NCBI GenBank assembly: GCA_945946745.1
Contig: CAMEWZ010000112.1
Coordinates: 1-5,552, forward strand
From: an uncultured Clostridia bacterium
GTDB taxonomy: Bacteria; Bacillota; Clostridia; Oscillospirales; Oscillospiraceae
Direction of reading: 5' to 3'
Length of the DNA: 5,552 nt
The notes beneath the pieces are model-generated. The model ran no database searches, had not been told where the DNA came from, and saw only the letters and a list, made by a program, of their open reading frames with translations. Both the position numbers and the translations under genes were made by a program. Below are positions 1 through 5,053 of this stretch, piece by piece. Positions within the stretch are counted from its first letter, which is position 1, and each line of letters opens with the position of its first letter.

Positions 1-2
1 AC

Positions 3-71
3 ACTACCCAACCCATGCTGACCCTGAACGCCATTGATGGTAGCGTGGTGAGCCGACTGTTTGGGTATTAA
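3..71 (+). CDS. C-terminal end of an unidentified protein (partial, 22 codons)
   Basis: An open frame runs in from the left edge and ends at TAA (69-71). It encodes a tail with residues TTQPMLTLNAIDGSVVSRLF followed by Gly-Tyr. The intrinsic terminator starting 39 bases downstream supports this as a real gene end on this strand. I do not recognise the family from so short a piece. The gene belongs to a separate transcription unit from the BlaI-type operon that follows. Confidence 0.5.
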   Translation, partial: TTQPMLTLNAIDGSVVSRLFGY

Positions 72-109
72 GTTGAAGAAAACGAATTTGTCCATCATGT
101 GAAAAAATG

Positions 110-151
110 CAGGCGCCAATCAAGTCAGGCCTTGATTGGCGCCTGTTTTTT
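110..151 (+). terminator. Strong intrinsic terminator
   Basis: A perfect 15-bp inverted repeat (arms 110-124 and 131-145, GC-rich, 6-nt loop TCAGGC) is followed directly by six T (146-151). It closes the upstream gene and insulates the repressor promoter at 208. An A-run (102-107) lies just before the left arm, so it may also stop transcription on the opposite strand. Confidence 0.93.
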
Positions 152-207
152 CCGATTCTTTGGCGCGAGGACGGAACTGGGAATCCATCAGCATCCTTAT
201 CTGGATA

Positions 208-236
208 TTGACAAATTGGTCTATTGATGATAGACT
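208..236 (+). promoter_or_regulatory. Promoter of the BlaI/M56 operon
   Basis: A consensus -35 TTGACA (208-213) is followed after 17 bp by TAGACT (231-236, 4 of 6 matches to TATAAT). Initiation is predicted near position 243, leaving a leader of about 34 nt before the ATG at 277. The -10 box is part of the first GTCTAT/ATAGAC dyad, so a protein bound there would block RNA polymerase directly, as expected for an autorepressed BlaI-type operon. Confidence 0.75.
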
Positions 237-262
237 TAAGAAAAGGTCTATAGTGATAGACC
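219..262. promoter_or_regulatory. Tandem operator dyads for the BlaI-like repressor
   Basis: There are two inverted repeats. Dyad 1 is GTCTAT (219-224), a 5-nt spacer and ATAGAC (230-235). Dyad 2 is GGTCTAT (245-251), a 4-nt spacer and ATAGACC (256-262). Their centres lie about 26-27 bp apart. Dyad 1 overlaps the -10 box and dyad 2 lies just past the expected transcription start. Winged-helix dimers of the BlaI/MecI family usually bind such paired dyads and repress their own operon. The half-site differs from the TACANNTGTA core known for staphylococcal BlaI/MecI and for CopY. Assignment to this repressor rests on position and symmetry only. Confidence 0.8.
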
Positions 263-276
263 AAGGAGGTGCTGTT

Positions 277-648
277 ATGGATGATTTGAAACTGGGCGTG
301 GTGGAGACTCGCTTTGCAGAGCTGGTGTGGGCAAAGGAACCCATCCGCTCCGGCGATTTGGTGAAGCTGTGCGCGAAGGAACTGGAGTGGAAAAAATCCA
401 CCACCTATACGGTGCTGAAGAAACTCTGCGACAAGGGGATTTTTCAGAATGCCAACGGCGTCGTCACATCCCTGCTGTCCCAAAAGGAATTCCAGTCCCG
501 GCAGAGCAAGCGGTTTGTGGAGGACACCTTTTCCGGTTCCCTGCCTGCGTTTATCGCGGCTTTCGCGGAGAACAACGGTTTGTCTGACCGGGATATTTCC
601 GAGATCCGGAAGATGATCGATGCCTACGAAGGGGGCGGAAAGAAATGA
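277..648 (+). CDS. BlaI/MecI/CopY-family transcriptional repressor
   Basis: This 123-aa protein has the expected BlaI/MecI length. Residues 1-70 form a winged helix, with a recognition-helix segment around 38-55 (KKSTTYTVLKKLCDKGIF) matching the family pattern of S/T-T-x-x-x-L-x-x-L-x-x-K-G. The C-terminal 75-118 is the helical dimerisation part. The start is ATG 277, six bases after a strong AAGGAGGT (263-270); the frame is open further upstream, but that would run through the promoter. The family represses bla/mec-type operons until a partner M56 protease signals and the repressor is cleaved in its dimerisation domain. The Asn-Phe cleavage bond of staphylococcal BlaI/MecI aligns here with Ala95-Phe96, so cleavage specificity may differ. 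Its stop overlaps the next start (ATGA), so the two are translationally coupled. The family call is firm; a role in beta-lactam resistance is not shown. Confidence 0.93.
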   Translation: MDDLKLGVVETRFAELVWAKEPIRSGDLVKLCAKELEWKKSTTYTVLKKLCDKGIFQNANGVVTSLLSQKEFQSRQSKRFVEDTFSGSLPAFIAAFAENNGLSDRDISEIRKMIDAYEGGGKK

Positions 649-2822
649 GCGGATTGTTTTTGCAGATTGTCAACAGGAGCATTTCCGCAGGCTACCTGAT
701 CCTGGCTGTTCTGGTGCTGAGACTGATCCTGCGGAAGGTTCCCAAGAATCTGCTGATCTGGCTGTGGGCTTTGGTGGCAATCCGCCTGGCGCTGCCGGTT
801 TCTTTGGAAAGCACTCTGAGCTTGATTCCCAAAAGCGACCCGATTCCGGCGGATATTGCGCTATCGCCTGCCCCGGCAATCGCCAGCGGCATTCCGGCGA
901 TCGATCGTGCCGTCAATCCGGTGATTGCGGAGAATCTGATGCCCAACGTGACGGCCAGTGTCAATCCCATTCAAGTGCTTTTGGCTGTGCTCTCCATTGT
1001 CTGGCTTGTGGGTATCACGGTGATGCTGCTGTATGCCGTTGTCAGCTATCTCAAGCTTTCCAAACAGGTAAGCGTGTCCCTGCGCCTGCGGGGAAATTTA
1101 TATCTGTGCGATGGGATTCCCACCCCGTTCATTTTGGGAATCGGGAAGCCCAGAATCTACTTGCCTTCTGATATGGAACCGCAGAACCAGTCTTATGTAC
1201 TGAAACACGAGCGTGCCCATCTGCGCCACCATGACAACCTGTGGAAACCCCTGGGCTTTCTGCTGCTTTCGGTGTACTGGTTCCACCCACTGGTCTGGAT
1301 CGCGTATTTGCTATTCTGCCGGGACTTGGAAATGGCCTGTGACGAGCGGGCGATCCTGGACTTGGGTGACGATGAGAAAAAGGCCTATTCCTATGCCCTA
1401 TTATCCTGCGCCGCGTCCAAGAGAACCCTGGCGGTCTGCCCGGTGGCCTTCGGCGAAAACAGCATCAAAGCCAGAATTCAGAATGTGCTGCGCTTCCAAA
1501 AGGTGAGCGTGTGGGTAGTTGCCGCAGTATTGCTGATTGCGGTGGTGACGGCAGTATGCTTTCTGACCAACCCCAAAGAGGAAGAAATCCCCGAAACCCA
1601 GCCGCTGGAAACCACAGAATCCATTCAGACAACTGCGCCGGAAGAAGAACCCTTTGAACCGGTGGACGGTTCCTACGTCTACACAAACGGCCAGCTGGAG
1701 CTGGAATTCCAGCATGTCATCGGGGTACAGACACGGATGGTTCAAGATGAAAACGGTGTGGAATTTGCGCAGACCGCCCTCTTGACGGAACCGGGGGTTG
1801 TGGTTTCCGCCATCAACGCGGATATGTATGACGGCAAGGAAGCCTGGCGGCTGTGTGAGACCACCGGCACGTTTGCGCCCATCCTCATTACGGATGATAT
1901 GGGCAGACGCGCACTGGGAAACAACGAATATTATTTGGAGGATATCAACGCCAACTTCCGAAAAGTCCTTATTCTGAAACGGGGCACGGCGCTTTCTGTG
2001 AAAAATGGAGCATTGGTTCCCGAGACAGCCAAAGCTGCCCTTGCCTATGACCGGAACACGGGTGAGATGCTCTATGCCTATCAGCAATTCCAGAAGGTTT
2101 CCCCAGGTGATCTCAGCAAGCTGGCGCTGGCACTGGTTGTACTGGAAGACCATTCCCCGGAGGAGCTGGTAACGATCCCGGCACTCCCCTCATTCTCCTG
2201 GGACGAGGGCTACCGGAGTATCGTAACTACCAATGGTCAAACGTTGGAGAATGTGGGGGAAATGACGGTAGAAGATCTTCTGACCTTGATGCTGCTCCGT
2301 GGCTATGATAGCGCAGCCTATGCCCTTGCCCGGTTCGATGCTGGGAGTGAGGAGGCAATGGTGGAAAAAATGAATGCATGGGTACACAGCATCGCCTGCC
2401 TGGACACCTACTATACCGATTTTTACGGTTTGGCAGAGGGACAATACACCACGGCGTTTGATACGCTGATGCTGGTGAATCGCGCGCTGGAGAATCCCTG
2501 CCTGGCACAAATCTGGTCAAAGACCCAGCTGACACTCCACTTCCCTGGCAGCGGAGAAGCATACACAGTCGCCACCACAAACTACATGATTGACAACCAA
2601 ACCATCCCTGATTTCTATGACGCCCGGGTGACCGGCGGATTTGGATATTATGCGTATTCTGGGGGCTTTGCAGATTTGGTCTGCACCGCAAAGCAGGGTG
2701 ACCGGGATGTTATCTGCATTCTTCTGGATGCTCAGCGGAAATTCCACGAGAATGGATGGTCTGTGGCCTATTATGGCAACTTTGAGGAAATGGGTGCGCT
2801 TTTGAATACAGTTTTGGGCTAG
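645..2822 (+). CDS. BlaR1-like M56 membrane metallopeptidase with degenerate S11 (D-Ala-D-Ala carboxypeptidase-like) sensor domain
   Basis: This 725-aa membrane sensor-protease probably inactivates the BlaI-type repressor encoded just upstream (4-nt overlap). Hydrophobic segments lie at about 15-30, 35-50, 110-134, 203-225 and 287-307. The M56 protease region holds the zinc motif H188-E-R-A-H192, followed by the distal Glu in DLEMACDE (E229), so the protease looks intact. After the last TM segment come a Glu/Thr/Pro-rich linker (311-340), an unrecognised, probably beta-rich domain (about 341-455), and an S11-like domain (about 460-725) predicted to be outside the cell. S11 landmarks can be followed: AYDRNTGEMLYAYQ, then DLSK (489-492) where SxxK is expected, RGYDSAAYALA (552-562) where SGNDAA is expected, GSEEAMVEKMN (567-577), and VTG (662-664) for KTG. 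All three catalytic motifs are thus lost, and carboxypeptidase activity or covalent beta-lactam capture is unlikely. Classical BlaR1 is about 585-600 aa with a class-D-like sensor. The M56 call is firm, the S11 homology is likely, and the ligand is unknown. Confidence 0.9.
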   Translation: MSGLFLQIVNRSISAGYLILAVLVLRLILRKVPKNLLIWLWALVAIRLALPVSLESTLSLIPKSDPIPADIALSPAPAIASGIPAIDRAVNPVIAENLMPNVTASVNPIQVLLAVLSIVWLVGITVMLLYAVVSYLKLSKQVSVSLRLRGNLYLCDGIPTPFILGIGKPRIYLPSDMEPQNQSYVLKHERAHLRHHDNLWKPLGFLLLSVYWFHPLVWIAYLLFCRDLEMACDERAILDLGDDEKKAYSYALLSCAASKRTLAVCPVAFGENSIKARIQNVLRFQKVSVWVVAAVLLIAVVTAVCFLTNPKEEEIPETQPLETTESIQTTAPEEEPFEPVDGSYVYTNGQLELEFQHVIGVQTRMVQDENGVEFAQTALLTEPGVVVSAINADMYDGKEAWRLCETTGTFAPILITDDMGRRALGNNEYYLEDINANFRKVLILKRGTALSVKNGALVPETAKAALAYDRNTGEMLYAYQQFQKVSPGDLSKLALALVVLEDHSPEELVTIPALPSFSWDEGYRSIVTTNGQTLENVGEMTVEDLLTLMLLRGYDSAAYALARFDAGSEEAMVEKMNAWVHSIACLDTYYTDFYGLAEGQYTTAFDTLMLVNRALENPCLAQIWSKTQLTLHFPGSGEAYTVATTNYMIDNQTIPDFYDARVTGGFGYYAYSGGFADLVCTAKQGDRDVICILLDAQRKFHENGWSVAYYGNFEEMGALLNTVLG

Positions 2823-2871
2823 GACAGTACCCCTTTTTTTCCGCGCACCGGGACTCGAAAGCCTGGCCCGG

Positions 2872-2901
2872 CATAGACTGGCGTGGAGGTATCAGTCTAT
2901 G
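2872..2901 (+). promoter_or_regulatory. Hairpin enclosing the dapA ribosome binding site and start codon
   Basis: There is a perfect 9-bp inverted repeat CATAGACTG (2872-2880) / CAGTCTATG (2893-2901) with a 12-nt loop. The loop carries the Shine-Dalgarno sequence GGAGGT (2885-2890), and the right arm contains the dapA ATG (2899-2901) paired with CAU. In mRNA this could limit initiation. As DNA the same repeat contains ATAGAC and GTCTAT, the half-sites of the BlaI-type operators, but in reversed order and 16 bp apart. The structure is visible; a regulatory role is inferred. Confidence 0.5.
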
Positions 2902-3774
2902 AAACAACCCTTTTTTGTGGGAGCCTGCACGGCTCTTGTGACCCCTTTTCTCAATGGGACGGTCAACTATCCGATGGTGGAGCGATTGATTTCCCGGCAG
3001 ATCGAGGCCGGGATCCCCGCAGTGGTGGTCAGCGGAACTACCGGCGAGTCCCCTACCCTGTCCGACTGCGAAAAGCTGGAGCTTTTCCGCCGGGCAAAGC
3101 AGTATGCCGCCGGCCGCTGTGCCATCATCGCCGGAACCGGCTCCAATTCTACGGAGCACGCCGTTGCCCTCAGCAAAGCGGCGGAGGACGCCGGGGCGGA
3201 CGCCCTGCTGGTGGTCAGTCCCTACTACAACAAGGCTACCCCCGAGGGCCTGGTGGCCCACTACAGCGCCATCGCTGGAGCGGTACATATCCCCGTGATT
3301 TTGTATAATGTACCCTCCCGCACCGGGGTGGATATTCCGGTGAGCGTCTACAAGTGCCTGGCCCAGATTCCCAACATCGCCGGGGTGAAGGAAGCGTCCA
3401 CGGATATTACAAAAATCGCCAAAATCCGGACACAGTGCCCCCACAGCTTCGCGGTGTGGAGCGGAAATGACGAGCAGGCCGTGGCGGTCATGGCTCTGGG
3501 CGGCGCCGGGGTGATCTCCGTGGTGTCCAACGTGCTGCCGGTGGAGACCCAGGCCATGGCCCGGGCGGCGCTGGACGGGGATTTCGACACAGCGGCAGAT
3601 TTGCAGCTGAAGCTGCTGCCTCTGATCGAGCTGCTGTTCCGGGAGGTCAACCCCATCCCCGTAAAAGCCGCCATGAAGTACATCGGCTACGACTGCGGCC
3701 AATGCCGCCTTCCCTTGACGCCCCCCACGCCGGAGACCCGGGCAGCGCTGAAAAAGTGTCTGGCTGAGGAATAA
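2899..3774 (+). CDS. dapA: 4-hydroxy-tetrahydrodipicolinate synthase
   Basis: This enzyme condenses pyruvate with L-aspartate semialdehyde to give 4-hydroxy-tetrahydrodipicolinate, the first committed step of the cytoplasmic diaminopimelate/lysine pathway that feeds peptidoglycan. At 291 aa it has full family length (about 290-300) and is a complete TIM-barrel aldolase. Visible landmarks are GTTGESPTL (46-54; Thr47 in the proton relay), SPYYNK (107-112; Tyr110), LYNVPSRTG (135-143; Tyr136 and the substrate-binding Arg141), and the Schiff-base lysine Lys164 in AGVKEAS. These lie at a constant +3 offset from the E. coli catalytic residues. The start ATG 2899 follows GGAGGT by 8 bases and keeps the expected N-terminus (F-x-G-x-x-T-A-L-V-T-P-F). 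It stands alone, without other lysine genes, 76 bp after the M56 gene. I see no convincing promoter or terminator in that gap, so read-through from upstream is possible. A strong terminator follows. A relative in the same superfamily (for example N-acetylneuraminate lyase) is unlikely given the motifs. Confidence 0.95.
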   Translation: MKQPFFVGACTALVTPFLNGTVNYPMVERLISRQIEAGIPAVVVSGTTGESPTLSDCEKLELFRRAKQYAAGRCAIIAGTGSNSTEHAVALSKAAEDAGADALLVVSPYYNKATPEGLVAHYSAIAGAVHIPVILYNVPSRTGVDIPVSVYKCLAQIPNIAGVKEASTDITKIAKIRTQCPHSFAVWSGNDEQAVAVMALGGAGVISVVSNVLPVETQAMARAALDGDFDTAADLQLKLLPLIELLFREVNPIPVKAAMKYIGYDCGQCRLPLTPPTPETRAALKKCLAEE

Positions 3775-3804
3775 ACATCGGTTTCCAACCAGTGCACAAG
3801 CCCG

Positions 3805-3835
3805 CCGGGAAGCAGTAAACTGCTTCCCGGTTTTT
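3805..3835 (+). terminator. Intrinsic terminator of dapA
   Basis: A perfect 11-bp stem (CCGGGAAGCAG at 3805-3815 and CTGCTTCCCGG at 3820-3830) has a TAAA tetraloop and is followed by five T (3831-3835). It begins 30 bases after the dapA stop and separates it from the XRE operon promoter at 3859. Confidence 0.93.
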
Positions 3836-3845
3836 ATGTGACATT

Positions 3846-3860
3846 AAGTAATATATACTT
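3846..3860. promoter_or_regulatory. Possible operator dyad upstream of the XRE gene
   Basis: The inverted repeat AAGTA (3846-3850) / TACTT (3856-3860), with a 5-nt centre, abuts and slightly overlaps the -35 box. A direct repeat TGACATT (3839-3845 and 3860-3866) is spaced 21 bp apart, two helical turns. Either could be the autoregulatory site of the XRE protein. The repeats are short, in AT-rich DNA, and may be chance. Confidence 0.3.
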
Positions 3861-3887
3861 GACATTTCATCAAACATGTGCTACTAT
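3859..3887 (+). promoter_or_regulatory. Promoter of the XRE/four-TM operon
   Basis: A consensus -35 TTGACA (3859-3864), a 17-bp spacer and TACTAT (3882-3887) are preceded by TG one base upstream (3879-3880), making an extended -10. Predicted initiation near 3894 falls at the Shine-Dalgarno GAGGTGA (3894-3900), giving a 5' leader of only about 10 nt. An overlapping alternative -10, TATACT (3885-3890), has an unfavourable 20-bp spacing. Confidence 0.72.
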
Positions 3888-3904
3888 ACTCCCGAGGTGA
3901 TGAT

Positions 3905-4120
3905 ATGGCGAAGAACCTAAATATGAAAGCGGCCCGGGCCCAGAAGGATATGAGCCAAAAGGATCTGGCCGCGGCGGTGGGCGTGTCCCGCCAAACCATC
4001 AACGCCATCGAGCAGGGGGAATACAACCCCACCATCAAGCTGTGCCGGGCCATCTGCCGGGCGCTGGGAAAAACACTGGATGCATTATTTTGGGAGGATG
4101 AAGACAATGAAAAAGAGTAA
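3905..4120 (+). CDS. Small XRE/Cro-family HTH transcriptional regulator
   Basis: This 71-aa protein is almost entirely one HTH_3 domain. The helix-turn-helix is at about 17-37 (SQKDLAAAVGVSRQTINAIE), followed by the conserved QGEYNPTIKLC and ALGKTLDALFW. It belongs to a widespread group of roughly 65-75-aa cytoplasmic regulators in Firmicutes that are co-transcribed with small membrane proteins. ATG 3905 is preferred: GAGGTGA lies at 3894-3900 with a 4-base gap. An in-frame GTG at 3878 lies inside the promoter and has no ribosome binding site. It overlaps the downstream gene by 14 bases, so the two form an operon. No ligand-binding domain is present; it probably represses its own operon. Confidence 0.9.
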   Translation: MAKNLNMKAARAQKDMSQKDLAAAVGVSRQTINAIEQGEYNPTIKLCRAICRALGKTLDALFWEDEDNEKE

Positions 4121-4544
4121 TCTGGACGAAATGCAGGAGCAGGCCCTTTTGAAAATCGAGCACAACGGCTGCTGGCTGGCCTTCTGGGGCCTATTGGCCA
4201 CAATGGCAGTGGAATGCCTGCTGGGAATGCCTGGTAAGGCAATTCTGGGAGAATGGGTGGTATTCATGGTGCTCAGTCTCTATCTCGTCATTGGCTGTCT
4301 GCGCCGTGGGATCTGGGATCGGCGGCTGAAGGCCAACTGGCAGACCAATCTGGCAGCCAGCGCCATTGCGGGAATCTGCGTCGGTATTTTCACCATCGTC
4401 ATCAACCCTTATCTGGAAGAAGTGCTGGATTATGTGTTGGTATTTGCCCTCGGTGGAGGCTTCACCTTTGTCCTCTGTTTCGCCGCATTGACTCTGTGCG
4501 CCAAGCTGTACAAAAAGCGCCGAGAAAAGCTGGATCAAGAATGA
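4107..4544 (+). CDS. Four-TM membrane protein, DUF6773-like
   Basis: This 145-aa integral membrane protein has an amphipathic N-terminus (MKKSNLDEMQEQALLKIEHN) leading into GCWLAFWGLL. Predicted membrane segments lie at about 21-40, 48-66, 81-99 and 109-131, with a basic cytoplasmic tail (KKRREK). The start ATG 4107 follows GGGAGG (4092-4097) by 9 bases, inside the end of the XRE gene; the 14-base overlap implies co-transcription and coupling. From memory, the N-terminal pattern and the pairing with a short XRE regulator match the DUF6773 family of unknown function. No catalytic motif is visible. By analogy with other XRE/small-membrane-protein pairs it may modulate the regulator or respond to membrane stress, but this is not shown. 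Confidence 0.8.
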   Translation: MKKSNLDEMQEQALLKIEHNGCWLAFWGLLATMAVECLLGMPGKAILGEWVVFMVLSLYLVIGCLRRGIWDRRLKANWQTNLAASAIAGICVGIFTIVINPYLEEVLDYVLVFALGGGFTFVLCFAALTLCAKLYKKRREKLDQE

Positions 4545-4557
4545 TGCGTTTCCGAAA

Positions 4558-4596
4558 AAAACCGCAGAGCCTGGAAAACCCAGGTTCTGCGGTTTT
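4558..4596. terminator. Bidirectional terminator between convergent genes
   Basis: A 14-bp stem (4561-4574 with 4580-4593, including one G-T wobble) with loop AAAAC is extended by A/T pairs. It has TTTT at 4593-4596 on the plus strand and a run of seven A at 4555-4561 that becomes a U-tract on the minus strand. It sits between the stop of the four-TM gene (4544) and the stop of the GNAT gene (4598). It can end both transcripts and looks stronger for the minus strand. Confidence 0.85.
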
Positions 4597-4597
4597 G

Positions 4598-5053
4598 TTA
4601 TACTTTCCTCTGCATATCGATGCTGCGGATGGTGAAGCCGCACTTTTGGTAAAAGGCCACGGCCCCGTCGTTCTGGGGGTATACCCCCAATTGGAGGTCG
4701 GTGCAGCGGAAGGCTTTGGCCAGCGCCCGAACCTCCGCCATCATTTCCATGCCGATGCCTTGCCCCCGGAGGGAATCTTGAACGCAGAATTCTTCGATTT
4801 GCATAACTCTGCGTTTCACCAGACCGGCTTGGCCGCACTCCCGGATAAGCAGCAGGGCGTAGCCCACAACCAGATTTCCAATCTTCGCCACATACAGCTG
4901 CCGCTGGCGGACGGCTTCTTGAAACCGTTTCAGCGGGTACAGTTCCTCGGCCGTTTCATACAGATCCGGCCGCCACTGAACGTGCAGTTCGTGCACCTGT
5001 CGGGCCAGGGTGTTAACCGCTTCCCTGTCCGCTTCTACAGCCAGCTCCAGCAT
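4598..5053 (-). CDS. GNAT-family N-acetyltransferase
   Basis: This 151-aa single-domain protein has the GNAT fold. Motif A is at about 86-108, with the acetyl-CoA pyrophosphate-binding loop R96-G-Q-G-I-G101 after IEEFCVQDSL. Motif B is LQLGVYPQNDGAVAFYQKCGF at about 120-140, with Asn128 and Tyr135 at the usual positions. The N-terminus (ARQVHELHVQWRPDLY) resembles a common bacterial subgroup of unknown substrate. The ATG overlaps the tyrS stop by one base (TAATG), with only a weak AAGGCGG upstream, so translation probably depends on re-initiation after tyrS. The stop abuts the terminator hairpin. It transfers acetyl from acetyl-CoA to an amine; the acceptor cannot be told from sequence. Confidence 0.9.
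   Translation of the reverse strand: MLELAVEADREAVNTLARQVHELHVQWRPDLYETAEELYPLKRFQEAVRQRQLYVAKIGNLVVGYALLLIRECGQAGLVKRRVMQIEEFCVQDSLRGQGIGMEMMAEVRALAKAFRCTDLQLGVYPQNDGAVAFYQKCGFTIRSIDMQRKV

Noticed and set aside
136..276. Upstream extension of the repressor to an ATG at 136
   Set aside because: It would make the promoter, operators and part of the terminator coding. ATG 277 has a strong ribosome binding site and gives the family-typical length.
1401..2153. A 250-codon open frame on the minus strand within the M56 gene
   Set aside because: It lies wholly inside a coding region with clear family motifs on the other strand, and has no ribosome binding site or recognisable domain.
2022..2819. 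Annotating the protein as a functional D-Ala-D-Ala carboxypeptidase or classical beta-lactam sensor
   Set aside because: The SxxK, SxN and KTG residues needed for catalysis and acylation are absent.
2816..2840. T7 run after the M56 stop as a terminator
   Set aside because: Only a 3-bp GGG/CCC pairing is possible before the T-run; there is no stable hairpin.
2793..2849. Inverted repeat GGTGCGC/GCGCACC flanking the M56 gene end
   Set aside because: The 43-nt loop and 7-bp arms, with the T-run inside the loop rather than after it, fit neither a terminator nor a normal operator; probably chance.
2710..3702. A 330-codon open frame on the minus strand opposite the end of the M56 gene and dapA
   Set aside because: It is antisense to two well-supported genes, its translation shows no recognisable domain, and it is His/Gly/Arg-rich as expected of a shadow frame in GC-rich DNA.
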